Part shown: positions 7,762-15,100 of the stretch, piece by piece
How the letters are laid out: the number at the start of each line of letters is the position of its first letter
How positions within the stretch are numbered: position 1 is the first letter of the stretch
Assembly (NCBI GenBank): GCA_947589405.1
Contig: CANQBT010000008.1
Coordinates: 1-27,852 of the forward strand
Source of the DNA: an uncultured Clostridia bacterium
GTDB taxonomy: Bacteria > Bacillota > Clostridia > Lachnospirales > CAG-274
DNA: 27,852 bases
Reading direction: 5' to 3'
Translations under genes and position numbers: made by a program
The notes under the pieces: generated by a model
The model's input: only the letters and a program-made list of their open reading frames with translations
Told to the model about the DNA's origin: nothing
The model's database searches: none

Positions 7762-8394
7762 ATGAGTAAAAGCGTATACAGTATAGTTCTGAATGACGCT
7801 GTTGTAGAAGCTATCGACAATATGGCATACAGACTTGGGACTAACCGCTCAGGCATGATAAACAGGATACTTGCCGAAAAGGTGTCGTACATTACTCCCG
7901 AGCAGAGAATAAGAAATATACTTGACAATGTGGAAAGACTTATGAATGCTCAGGATATATTCCAGATAATGACAACGCCCGGAGATTCTTCTCTTATGAT
8001 AAAGAGCGCATTTAAATACAAGTATAACCCAAGCGTAAAGTATTCGGTAGTTCTCAACAAAAGCGGAAATAATGCAAAGGGTGAGCTGAGAGTAGCTTTC
8101 AGGACCCAAAATGCCATGCTTTTAAACGAGCTGAGCAATTTTATTAAAATATGGAATGCATTGGAACAGAAATATTTAAAGAGAAAAATAAATTGCGCCG
8201 CAGGAAACGGCAAATATGTGAGAGAGCTTATGCTTCCTGAGGAGAATTATGACGAGGATCAGATAGGAGAGCTGATATCGGAATACATTACAGGCTTTGA
8301 CAAAATAATGAAGCTTTATTTCTCCGGAGCGGAAATAGACGAGCTTGAAAAGAGCTACAAGGAATTTATAAAAACAGCTAAATACAATATTTAA
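7762..8394 (+). CDS. Ribbon-helix-helix protein upstream of clpB
   Basis: This is a 210-residue protein. I chose the ATG at 7762 because GAGGTG (7750-7755) fits it, whereas the ATG at 7756 abuts that site. Residues 3-45 show the ribbon-helix-helix plan of CopG/Arc-type DNA binding: a short strand (SVYSIVLND), a helix (VVEAIDNMAYRLG), the turn residues TNRSG and a second helix (MINRILAEKV). The remaining 165 residues are not recognised. They look like a mixed alpha/beta sensing or dimerising domain with SVKYSVVLNKSG and a strongly helical acidic C-terminus. clpB starts 24 bases after the stop with no promoter between, so the protein is cotranscribed with a disaggregase and may regulate its own operon. 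The DNA-binding call is good; the regulatory role is inference. Confidence 0.78.
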   Translation: MSKSVYSIVLNDAVVEAIDNMAYRLGTNRSGMINRILAEKVSYITPEQRIRNILDNVERLMNAQDIFQIMTTPGDSSLMIKSAFKYKYNPSVKYSVVLNKSGNNAKGELRVAFRTQNAMLLNELSNFIKIWNALEQKYLKRKINCAAGNGKYVRELMLPEENYDEDQIGELISEYITGFDKIMKLYFSGAEIDELEKSYKEFIKTAKYNI

Positions 8395-8418
8395 CATTAC
8401 AGCAAAGGAGAGTTGTAT

Positions 8419-11019
8419 ATGAATATGAATAAATTTACACAGAAATCATTGGAAGCGATACAGCTTGCTCAGACTATTGCTGTGGAGCATGGAAATCAAC
8501 AGATAGAGCAGGAGCATATGCTCTATGCTACCATTACTCAGGAAGGCGGCATTACTGCCGAGCTTTTCAGAAAAATGGGTATAGACATAGGTAGCTTCGG
8601 TCTTGCGGTAAAGAAGGCTATAGAGAGCCTTCCTTCCGTATCCGGCACAGCAAGAGAGCAGGGCAAGATATATGTATCCTCAGACTTTGATATGGCTATG
8701 GCGCTGGCTGAAAAGAATGCCGAGAAGATGGGCGATGAATACGTATCGGTAGAGCATATAGTAATGGCAATAATAGAAAAGCCCGACTATAAGCTCAAAG
8801 AAATATTCAGGACATTCAATATCAACAAGGAAGATTTTCTCAAAGTCCTTAAGGATCTTAGAGGTAATGCAAGAGTCACCAACGACAATCCCGAAAGCAC
8901 CTATGACGTACTCAACAAATACGGTCAGGACCTTGTGGGACTTGCCGAAAAAGGCAAGCTTGACCCTGTTATAGGCAGAGATAGCGAAATAAGAAACGTA
9001 ATAAGAATTCTCTCAAGAAAAACAAAGAACAACCCCGTGCTCATAGGCGAGCCCGGTGTTGGCAAAACTGCCATAGCAGAGGGTCTTGCTCTTCGTATAG
9101 TTAAGGGCGATGTTCCCGACAATATCAAGGACAGACGTATTTTCTCTCTGGATATGGGCGCTCTTATAGCAGGAGCCAAGTATCAGGGCGAGTTTGAGGA
9201 AAGACTAAAGGCCGTGCTTCAGGAGATCAAAAAAAGCGAAGGCAAGATAATAATGTTTATCGATGAGCTTCACACTATAGTAGGCGCAGGTAAGAACAAC
9301 GGCGCAATGGACGCAGGCAACCTTCTTAAGCCTATGCTTGCAAGGGGCGAGCTTCATTGTATAGGCGCAACCACTCTTGACGAGTACAGACAGTATATAG
9401 AGAAGGACGCTGCTCTTGAAAGACGTTTCCAGCCTGTTATGATAGACGAGCCAAATGTAGAGGATACCATATCAATACTGAGAGGTCTTAAGGAAAGATA
9501 TGAGGTATTTCATGGCGTTAAGATACAGGATCAGGCTCTTATAGCTGCGGCAACGCTTTCAAACAGATATATAACCGACAGGTTCCTTCCCGATAAGGCT
9601 ATAGACCTTGTAGACGAGGCATGCGCTACCATAAAGACCGAAATGAACTCCATGCCGACTGAGCTTGACGAGATCTCCAGAAAGATAATGCAGCACGAAA
9701 TAGAAGAGGCTGCGCTTAAAAAGGAAGATGACAAGCTTTCCGCAGAACAGCTCCAAAATGTGCAGAAGGAGTTGGCAGAGTACAGAGAACAGTTTGCGGC
9801 AATGAAGGCACAATGGGAAAATGAAATGTCCGACATAAATAAGGTACAGGAGCTTCGTAAGGAAATAGAGGAGGTAACGGCTAAAATAGAAAGAGCCGAG
9901 AGAAGCTACAACCTTAATGAAGCTGCCGAGCTGAAATACGGCAAGCTTCCTGAGTTACAGAAGGCTCTTGCCGAAGAGGAGCAGAAGGTAGATGAAAACA
10001 ATCACTCTGCCGATAAGATAGTAAGGGATAAGGTAACAGAGGAGGAAATTGCCAAGATAATAGGCAGATGGACGGGCATACCTGTTTCAAAGCTTATGGA
10101 AGGCGAAAGACAGAAGCTTTTGGATCTTGACAAGATACTCCATAAGAGAGTTATAGGACAGGACGAGGCTGTGGACAGAGTGTGCGAAGCCATAATAAGG
10201 TCAAGAGCAGGTATACAGGACCCTAACAGACCAATAGGCTCCTTCCTTTTCTTAGGTCCTACAGGCGTAGGAAAGACAGAGCTTGCAAAAGCTCTTGCGG
10301 AAGCGCTTTTTGATGATGAGAAGAATATCGTAAGGATAGATATGTCCGAATATATGGAGAAGTTTTCCGTATCAAGGCTTATAGGAGCGCCTCCGGGATA
10401 TGTAGGCTATGAGGAGGGCGGTCAGCTTACGGAGGCTGTGAGAAGAAAACCTTATTCCGTAGTGCTTTTTGATGAAATAGAAAAGGCTCACCCCGATGTG
10501 TTCAACGTACTTCTTCAGGTGCTTGACGATGGTCGTATTACCGACTCACAAGGCAGGACTGTAGATTTTAAGAATACAATAATAATTCTTACATCTAATC
10601 TTGGTTCAAGCTATATACTTGACGGTATACAGGACGACAACACCATAAGCGATGAAGCCAAAAATCAGGTGGAGAAGCTTTTAAAGACTCAGTTCAGACC
10701 TGAATTTCTGAACAGGCTTGACGAAATAGTATTCTATAAACCTCTTGCCAAGAGCGAGATAGGTTCTATAGTAGACCTTATGCTTAAGGACCTCAATAAA
10801 AGACTTGCTCACAAGAAGCTCAGCATAGAGGTAAGCGACAGAGCTAAGGAATATATAATAAACAGCGGTTATGATCCGATATACGGAGCACGTCCTCTCA
10901 AGAGGTTCATACAGAGCAATGTTGAGACCCTTGTAGGCAGAATGATAATCGCAGCTGATATGGAGCCGGATTCCGTTATCCATATCGACTATGACGGAAA
11001 CAGGCTTACGGCTGAATAA
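8419..11019 (+). CDS. clpB: ATP-dependent chaperone ClpB
   Basis: This is an 866-residue Hsp100 disaggregase. The ATG at 8419 is eight bases after AAAGGAG (8404-8410); a TTG six bases earlier is less likely. The order is an N-terminal Clp repeat domain (1-150, EQEHMLYAT), AAA-1 with Walker A GEPGVGKT (210-217), the pore loop GAKYQGEFEERLK and Walker B MFIDELH. A coiled-coil M domain follows at about 405-525, rich in Glu, Lys and Ala. AAA-2 has Walker A GPTGVGKT (613-620), the pore loop PPGYVGYEEGG and VVLFDEIEKAH. The M domain separates ClpB from ClpA/ClpC. It works with DnaK to dissolve protein aggregates in the cytosol. It is transcribed behind the RHH gene and ends at a strong terminator. 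Confidence 0.97.
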   Translation: MNMNKFTQKSLEAIQLAQTIAVEHGNQQIEQEHMLYATITQEGGITAELFRKMGIDIGSFGLAVKKAIESLPSVSGTAREQGKIYVSSDFDMAMALAEKNAEKMGDEYVSVEHIVMAIIEKPDYKLKEIFRTFNINKEDFLKVLKDLRGNARVTNDNPESTYDVLNKYGQDLVGLAEKGKLDPVIGRDSEIRNVIRILSRKTKNNPVLIGEPGVGKTAIAEGLALRIVKGDVPDNIKDRRIFSLDMGALIAGAKYQGEFEERLKAVLQEIKKSEGKIIMFIDELHTIVGAGKNNGAMDAGNLLKPMLARGELHCIGATTLDEYRQYIEKDAALERRFQPVMIDEPNVEDTISILRGLKERYEVFHGVKIQDQALIAAATLSNRYITDRFLPDKAIDLVDEACATIKTEMNSMPTELDEISRKIMQHEIEEAALKKEDDKLSAEQLQNVQKELAEYREQFAAMKAQWENEMSDINKVQELRKEIEEVTAKIERAERSYNLNEAAELKYGKLPELQKALAEEEQKVDENNHSADKIVRDKVTEEEIAKIIGRWTGIPVSKLMEGERQKLLDLDKILHKRVIGQDEAVDRVCEAIIRSRAGIQDPNRPIGSFLFLGPTGVGKTELAKALAEALFDDEKNIVRIDMSEYMEKFSVSRLIGAPPGYVGYEEGGQLTEAVRRKPYSVVLFDEIEKAHPDVFNVLLQVLDDGRITDSQGRTVDFKNTIIILTSNLGSSYILDGIQDDNTISDEAKNQVEKLLKTQFRPEFLNRLDEIVFYKPLAKSEIGSIVDLMLKDLNKRLAHKKLSIEVSDRAKEYIINSGYDPIYGARPLKRFIQSNVETLVGRMIIAADMEPDSVIHIDYDGNRLTAE

Positions 11020-11027
11020 CAACAGGC

Positions 11028-11072
11028 GCTGTCTGCAAATGTCTGTAAAAGGGCATTTGCAGACAGCTTTTT
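11028..11072 (+). terminator. Intrinsic terminator of clpB
   Basis: GCTGTCTGCAAATG (11028-11041) pairs perfectly with CATTTGCAGACAGC (11054-11067), followed by TTTTT. The 14-base-pair stem starts eight bases after the clpB stop. Its sequence resembles a palindrome near 4593. Confidence 0.93.
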
Positions 11073-11284
11073 GTATTACAAAGCTTTTGTGCACGGAGTA
11101 ATGAACCATATACGCAGAATATCGCCAATATTCGATAATTGTCTGTTCTTCAACGATAGCGGTATCGATGTAGGGTAAAGTATGTTTTCACATATATGAA
11201 CAAAATACTGTTATAGATATTGTCAGGATTGCATACATTTTTTGTAAATAGCATAAAAATATTATTCAAAATCGTTAAGTCAGA
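11073..11284. other. Intergenic stretch between clpB terminator and transporter promoter
   Basis: I see no gene here. Two small perfect dyads are present: GAATAT-CGCCA-ATATTC (11117-11133) and CGATA-GCGG-TATCG (11154-11167). Both lie upstream of the transporter promoter, so they could be regulator sites rather than RNA leader structures. The rest is AT-rich without clear signal. Confidence 0.4.
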
Positions 11285-11313
11285 TTGACAAAAGACGCCT
11301 GATATGGTAAAAT
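11285..11313 (+). promoter_or_regulatory. Promoter of the amino acid ABC transporter
   Basis: TTGACA (11285-11290), a 17-base spacer and TAAAAT (11308-11313). GGTAAA (11306-11311) and TTTACC (11331-11336) form an inverted repeat spanning the -10 and the start region, a plausible repressor site. Confidence 0.8.
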
Positions 11314-11356
11314 TTAAATAAATTTATTACTTTACCAAAAGAAAGGATGATCCACG

Positions 11357-12106
11357 ATGAAGAAATTTTTATCATTACTATTGGCAGGCGTTATGACATT
11401 GTCACTTGCAGCTTGCGGCGGCGGCAGCTCCGACGCTCAGAAGTACATCATCGCTACCGACACGGCATTCCCTCCATTTGAGTTTACAGATGCTTCAGGT
11501 GATTTTGTAGGTATCGACGTAGATATTGTTAATGCTATTGCAGAGGATCAGGGCTTTGAAGTAGAATTCCAGCCACTTGGTTTCGACGCAGCATTGCTTG
11601 CGGTTCAGTCAGGACAGGCTGACGGTGTTATAGCAGGTATGTCAATCACCGAAAAGAGAAAGGAAACCTTTGATTTCTCAGATTCTTACTATACAGCAGA
11701 CGTTACTATGGCTGTTGCAAAGGGTTCAGACATAAAGAGCTATGAGGACTTAAACGGCAAGACTGTAGCTGTAAAGACAGGTACAAACGGCGCAGATTAT
11801 GCTAAGTCTATAGCAGATCAGTATGGCTTCAGCGTAGTGGAATTCAAGGATTCTCCTACAATGTACCAGGACGTTATCGCAGGAAATACTGTAGCTTGCT
11901 TTGAGGACTATCCTGTTATGGCATATAATGTACAGCAGGGCGCTGAGATGGAAATACCTGAGGGTATGACAGCAGCAGGTTCCGACTATGGTTTTGCTGT
12001 AAAGAAGGGCGAAAATGCAGAGCTTCTTGCAGCTTTCCAGGCAGGTCTTGCAAATATCAAGGATAACGGCAAGTATCAGGAGATCGTAGACAGCTATACT
12101 AAGTAA
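11357..12106 (+). CDS. Polar amino acid ABC transporter substrate-binding lipoprotein
   Basis: This is a 249-residue family 3 solute-binding protein. Lys2 and Lys3, a hydrophobic stretch and the lipobox SLAAC give a lipid-anchored Cys20, so the mature protein is tethered outside the membrane. ATDTAFPPFEFTDASGDFVGIDVD is the classic ligand-pocket opening of the Arg/Gln/His-binding group, followed by GFDAALLAVQSGQADGVIAGMSIT with the Arg/Asp region near TEKRKETFDFS. AAAGGA lies nine bases before the start. It is the first gene of a three-gene uptake system, separated from the permease by a stem-loop that probably lets it be expressed above the membrane parts. The ligand, perhaps glutamine, arginine, histidine or cystine, cannot be fixed by eye. 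Confidence 0.92.
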   Translation: MKKFLSLLLAGVMTLSLAACGGGSSDAQKYIIATDTAFPPFEFTDASGDFVGIDVDIVNAIAEDQGFEVEFQPLGFDAALLAVQSGQADGVIAGMSITEKRKETFDFSDSYYTADVTMAVAKGSDIKSYEDLNGKTVAVKTGTNGADYAKSIADQYGFSVVEFKDSPTMYQDVIAGNTVACFEDYPVMAYNVQQGAEMEIPEGMTAAGSDYGFAVKKGENAELLAAFQAGLANIKDNGKYQEIVDSYTK

Positions 12107-12134
12107 TCAAAACAATAATCGTTCACAATGACGT

Positions 12135-12167
12135 GGCTGCCCTTATTGCCTTTGGGCAGCCATTTTT
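12135..12167 (+). terminator. Internal terminator or attenuator between binding protein and permease
   Basis: GGCTGCCC (12135-12142) pairs with GGGCAGCC (12154-12161), followed by ATTTTT. Only 76 bases separate the two genes and no promoter is visible between them. Partial readthrough would give more binding protein than permease, as is common in these operons. Confidence 0.85.
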
Positions 12168-12182
12168 AAAAGGAGTAAACAT

Positions 12183-12896
12183 ATGTATAATATAGCATTA
12201 TTAAGTATTAGTGATATAAAAACAATAAGTATCATAAAGACATACTGGTCCATGCTCCTGCTTTCTCTCGGTCAGACAATGCTGCTTACGCTTTTATCTC
12301 TTGTATTTGCGTTTATAATAGGTCTTATATTCGGCATAATGAATGTTACAAAGATAAAGCCCCTTAATTTTATAGCTACTGTATATGTAGACGGCGTCAG
12401 AGGAGTTCCCCTTATAGTACTTGCGTATTTTACATACTTCGGCATACCTATGTTCATAAGAAGTATAGGCTTTGAAAACTTCAGATTTACAGCTCTTACC
12501 GCAGGTACGATAGCTCTTTCAATGAACGCCGGAGCATATATGGCGGAAATATTCAGGGCAGGTATACAGTCTGTAGACAAGGGACAGATGGAGGCTGCCA
12601 GAAGTCTTGGCTTGGGCTATGGCAAATCCATGCAGAAGGTAGTTTTGCCTCAGGCAATAAGAACAATGATACCTTCTATCATCAACCAGTTCATAATATC
12701 ACTTAAAGATACATCTATTCTTTCGGTAATAGGCTTTCCCGAGCTTACAAAAGCAGGCAATATCATTGTTGCCATTAACTTTGACGTGTTCAGCGTATGG
12801 GGAATAATTGCCCTTATGTATATGATAGTTATAGTAACATTATCCCGTTTGGCTAAGAAAATAGAAAGGAGGGTTAATGTTGGAAACGAAAGGTGA
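12183..12896 (+). CDS. Polar amino acid ABC transporter permease
   Basis: This is a 237-residue integral membrane protein of the HisMQ/GlnP group. About five hydrophobic segments are visible: near residues 20-45, 53-75, 88-110, 170-190 and 200-222. The cytoplasmic coupling loop is MEAARSLGLGYGKSMQKVVLPQAI, which has the EAA signature with its conserved Gly. The opening region LGQTMLLTLLSLVFA fits the family. AAAAGGAG precedes the ATG by about seven bases. The 3' end overlaps the ATPase gene by 20 bases, so the two are translationally coupled. As it is the only permease gene, the transporter probably uses a homodimer. Confidence 0.93.
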   Translation: MYNIALLSISDIKTISIIKTYWSMLLLSLGQTMLLTLLSLVFAFIIGLIFGIMNVTKIKPLNFIATVYVDGVRGVPLIVLAYFTYFGIPMFIRSIGFENFRFTALTAGTIALSMNAGAYMAEIFRAGIQSVDKGQMEAARSLGLGYGKSMQKVVLPQAIRTMIPSIINQFIISLKDTSILSVIGFPELTKAGNIIVAINFDVFSVWGIIALMYMIVIVTLSRLAKKIERRVNVGNER

Positions 12897-13623
12897 AATT
12901 AAGATACTTGTTAAAAATCTTAAGAAAAGCTTTGGTAAGCTTGAGGTGCTCAAGGATATAAATACAGAGATCAGAACCGGCGAGGTCGTAGTTCTTCTGG
13001 GTCCGTCAGGTTCAGGAAAATCCACATTTCTAAGATGCCTTAACAGGCTTGAGGATATTACATCGGGAGATGTATATATAGACGGCGTAAACGTAGCCGA
13101 CAAGAGAACAGATCTTAACGCAGTACGTCAGAATGTAGGTATGGTTTTCCAGCATTTCAACCTTTTTCCTCATATGAACGTTCTTGCCAATATTACTCTT
13201 GCTCCCGTAGAGCTTAAGAAAATGACTAAGGAGGAAGCAGAGAGAAAGGGCATGGAGCTTCTTAAAAGAGTTGGGCTTGAAGAAAAGGCAGGGGCTTATC
13301 CTCCCCAGCTTTCAGGCGGTCAGAAGCAGAGAGTTGCCATAGCAAGAGCATTGGCAATGAATCCCGATATTATGCTTTTTGACGAACCTACATCTGCTCT
13401 TGATCCCGAAATGGTAGGCGAGGTGCTTGCCGTTATGAAGGAGCTTGCCAATGACGGTATGACAATGGTCGTGGTAACACACGAAATAGGCTTTGCAAGG
13501 GAGGTCGCTTCAAGAGTCATATTTATGGACGGCGGATATATCGTTGAGGAAGGTACGCCTGACGAAGTCATATTAAATCCTAAGGAGACAAGAACGATAG
13601 ACTTTCTGAATAAGGTATTATAG
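12877..13623 (+). CDS. Polar amino acid ABC transporter ATP-binding protein
   Basis: This is a 248-residue nucleotide-binding subunit of the GlnQ/HisP type. Walker A is GPSGSGKST (42-50), the Q-loop region is VGMVFQHFNLFPHM, the signature is LSGGQKQR (from 145), Walker B is IMLFDEP (Asp169, Glu170), the D-loop SALDPE follows and the switch His sits in VVVTHEIGFA. AAAGGAGGG stands just before the ATG, inside the end of the permease gene. The FQHFNLFPHM sequence is characteristic of the polar amino acid group. It powers import of the ligand bound by the lipoprotein encoded at 11357. The family assignment is certain, the substrate is not. Confidence 0.95.
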   Translation: MLETKGEIKILVKNLKKSFGKLEVLKDINTEIRTGEVVVLLGPSGSGKSTFLRCLNRLEDITSGDVYIDGVNVADKRTDLNAVRQNVGMVFQHFNLFPHMNVLANITLAPVELKKMTKEEAERKGMELLKRVGLEEKAGAYPPQLSGGQKQRVAIARALAMNPDIMLFDEPTSALDPEMVGEVLAVMKELANDGMTMVVVTHEIGFAREVASRVIFMDGGYIVEEGTPDEVILNPKETRTIDFLNKVL

Positions 13624-13636
13624 GGGGAAATTGTCT

Positions 13637-14215
13637 ATGAAAAAAATAATAACAATAAGCAGACAATTCGGCGCTGCAGGAGGGACTATAGGCGAAATGC
13701 TTGCCAGAGAGCTGGGCTACGAGTATTACAACAAGGAGCTTATACTTTCTGCTGCTGCTGAAAGCAATATTGATATTTATTCTCTTGTTGAGTGGGACGA
13801 AAAGGTGCCGATGTCCTTTGGCTTCACACAGAGCCTTTTCGATTTCTATAATCGCCCTCTCAGCGAAAAAATAGTTGACGCTCAGAAAAAGGTCATCAGA
13901 AAGTTTGCCCAGAAGGGAAACTGCGTCATAGTAGGAAGAAATGCCAACACCATTCTTAAGGAATATGACAGCGTTCTGCACGTGTTCATACATGCGGACT
14001 TTGAATGGCGGCTTGAAAGAATGAAAAAGAAAATGGAAGGCGTTTCCGAAAATAAAGTCGCAGACGGATTGAAAACAGTTGACAAGGCAAGGGAAAAATA
14101 CTGCGCCTATCACACAAATACCGTATTTGGAGCTGCCGAAAACTATGATCTATGTCTGTGCTCATCAAAATTCGGTATTGAAAAATGCGTCGAGCTTATA
14201 AAAAATGCTCTTTAA
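13637..14215 (+). CDS. Cytidylate kinase-like family protein
   Basis: This is a 192-residue protein. The ATG at 13637 is preferred because AGGGGG (13622-13627) is well placed for it; a TTG at 13631 is less likely. The start KKIITISRQFGAAGGTIGEMLA is a variant nucleotide-binding loop of the cytidylate kinase-like (AAA_26) family, whose members typically read ISRQFGSGG. CVIVGRNANTIL, HVFIHADFEWRLERM and a C-terminal YDLCLCSSKFGIE complete the family plan. Members phosphorylate small molecules presumed to be nucleotides, but the true substrate is unknown, and canonical CMP kinase is longer with a typical P-loop. It follows the transporter ATPase by 13 bases and may share its transcript, with no clear functional tie. 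Confidence 0.88.
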   Translation: MKKIITISRQFGAAGGTIGEMLARELGYEYYNKELILSAAAESNIDIYSLVEWDEKVPMSFGFTQSLFDFYNRPLSEKIVDAQKKVIRKFAQKGNCVIVGRNANTILKEYDSVLHVFIHADFEWRLERMKKKMEGVSENKVADGLKTVDKAREKYCAYHTNTVFGAAENYDLCLCSSKFGIEKCVELIKNAL

Positions 14216-14284
14216 GCATATCATGTACTTTTATTTCATATGCATTATAAAAACGGTCTTAATAAAAACTTAACAAAAAATACA

Positions 14285-14315
14285 TTGACTTAAAGTAAAC
14301 TTTAGGCTTTACACT
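14285..14315 (+). promoter_or_regulatory. MerR-type promoter ahead of the two membrane proteins
   Basis: TTGACT (14285-14290) and TACACT (14310-14315) are separated by 19 bases rather than 17. The spacer holds the dyad TAAAGT-AA-ACTTTA (14291-14304). An overlong spacer containing an inverted repeat directly after TTGACT is the hallmark of promoters activated by MerR-family regulators. A separate TATAAT at 14325-14330 could be an alternative -10 with a poor -35 (TTTAGG, 14301-14306). No merR-like gene is in the window. Confidence 0.68.
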
Positions 14316-14373
14316 TTAATTATGTATAATATTAACAACAGATCATTTGTTTTATGAAAAGGAGGAAGTATAT

Positions 14374-14742
14374 ATGGCATGTTTTCTGGTACCTGCTGCT
14401 GAAGCTATAGTTACTACAGCTGCGGAAAAGATAATAGCAAAAAAGGAAAATGAAAATACAGAGGTAAGGACGAAATTTTCAGACAAATTGAAATGGCTCA
14501 ATAATATGCTTTGGGGCGGCTCCGCTCTTTTGGCATTTGAGCATTTATGGCATGGCGAATTAGTGGCATGGTTCCCATTTCTGACCAATGCTGTTGCTTC
14601 GGAAGCCAGAGCGGAAATGCTGCACGAAATGGCAACGGCAGGAAGTGCAATGGCAGTACTTGTAACAGGAGTATGGGCTTGTGCTGTAGCCATATCCTTC
14701 TCTCTTGAAAAGAGGACAGCTAAGACCGAAGAGGAGGCATAG
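14374..14742 (+). CDS. Small membrane protein, unknown function, first of a pair
   Basis: This is a 122-residue protein. The ATG at 14374 is eight bases after AAGGAGG (14359-14365). An amphipathic or weakly hydrophobic N-terminus (residues 5-22) is followed by a charged stretch. Then come a membrane segment around 42-58 containing FEHLWHGE with His57 and His60, an outer loop with SEARAEMLHEM, and a clear membrane helix at about 92-111. The C-terminus is charged (KRTAKTEEEA). The paired His residues near a membrane segment could bind a metal, but this is speculation. The next gene begins one base after the stop, so both products are probably made together. I do not recognise the family. Confidence 0.75.
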   Translation: MACFLVPAAEAIVTTAAEKIIAKKENENTEVRTKFSDKLKWLNNMLWGGSALLAFEHLWHGELVAWFPFLTNAVASEARAEMLHEMATAGSAMAVLVTGVWACAVAISFSLEKRTAKTEEEA

Positions 14743-14743
14743 C

Positions 14744-15055
14744 ATGACATTGCTTCTTACGGTGTTTGCTGCTATCATTTCAACGGCAGTATGGTACTTT
14801 ACCGACCTTGATGACAGAAATAAGCTTGGTACCCTTTCTCTTATGTACTGGGGCGCTTCACTTATGTGGTTTGTAGATGCCATATTTGAATATGCAGAGC
14901 TTGGAGCAGAATATTTTTCTCCATCGGCAGCAGAAATGATAAACGATGCATATCTTGGTATGTCTGTAATTGCTTTGGGACTTATAATATGGCTTGTTGT
15001 TTTATTTATAAAAGATCCTCGAGGCGTTGTAAGAAAAAGACTTATGAAAAAATAG
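14744..15055 (+). CDS. Small three-helix membrane protein, unknown function, second of a pair
   Basis: This is a 103-residue protein. GAGGAGG (14731-14737) lies six bases before the ATG at 14744, inside the end of the previous gene, so translation is coupled. Three hydrophobic segments are visible at about 1-18, 28-50 and 68-88. The second is LMYWGASLMWFVDAIFEY, with an acidic residue within the membrane span. The C-terminus is strongly basic (DPRGVVRKRLMKK), which places it in the cytoplasm by the positive-inside rule. The 18-base tail after the helix ends before a short terminator and then larE. A role linked to nickel or to lactate racemase is possible from position only. Confidence 0.75.
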   Translation: MTLLLTVFAAIISTAVWYFTDLDDRNKLGTLSLMYWGASLMWFVDAIFEYAELGAEYFSPSAAEMINDAYLGMSVIALGLIIWLVVLFIKDPRGVVRKRLMKK

Positions 15056-15061
15056 CGTATT

Positions 15062-15085
15062 AAGGCGGTGTAAACCGCCTTTTAT
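15062..15085 (+). terminator. Compact terminator directly upstream of larE
   Basis: AAGGCGG (15062-15068) pairs with CCGCCTT (15075-15081) around a TGTAAA loop, ending in a short T-run. It fills most of the 45 bases between the membrane protein gene and the larE start, leaving no room for a promoter downstream of it. Confidence 0.8.
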
Positions 15086-15100
15086 TCAATGGAGAATATT

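Noticed and set aside
14216..14243. GCATAT/ATATGC dyad after the cytidylate kinase-like gene as a terminator
   Set aside because: Only six base pairs, AT-rich, with a 16-base loop and no T-run after it, so it cannot be supported.
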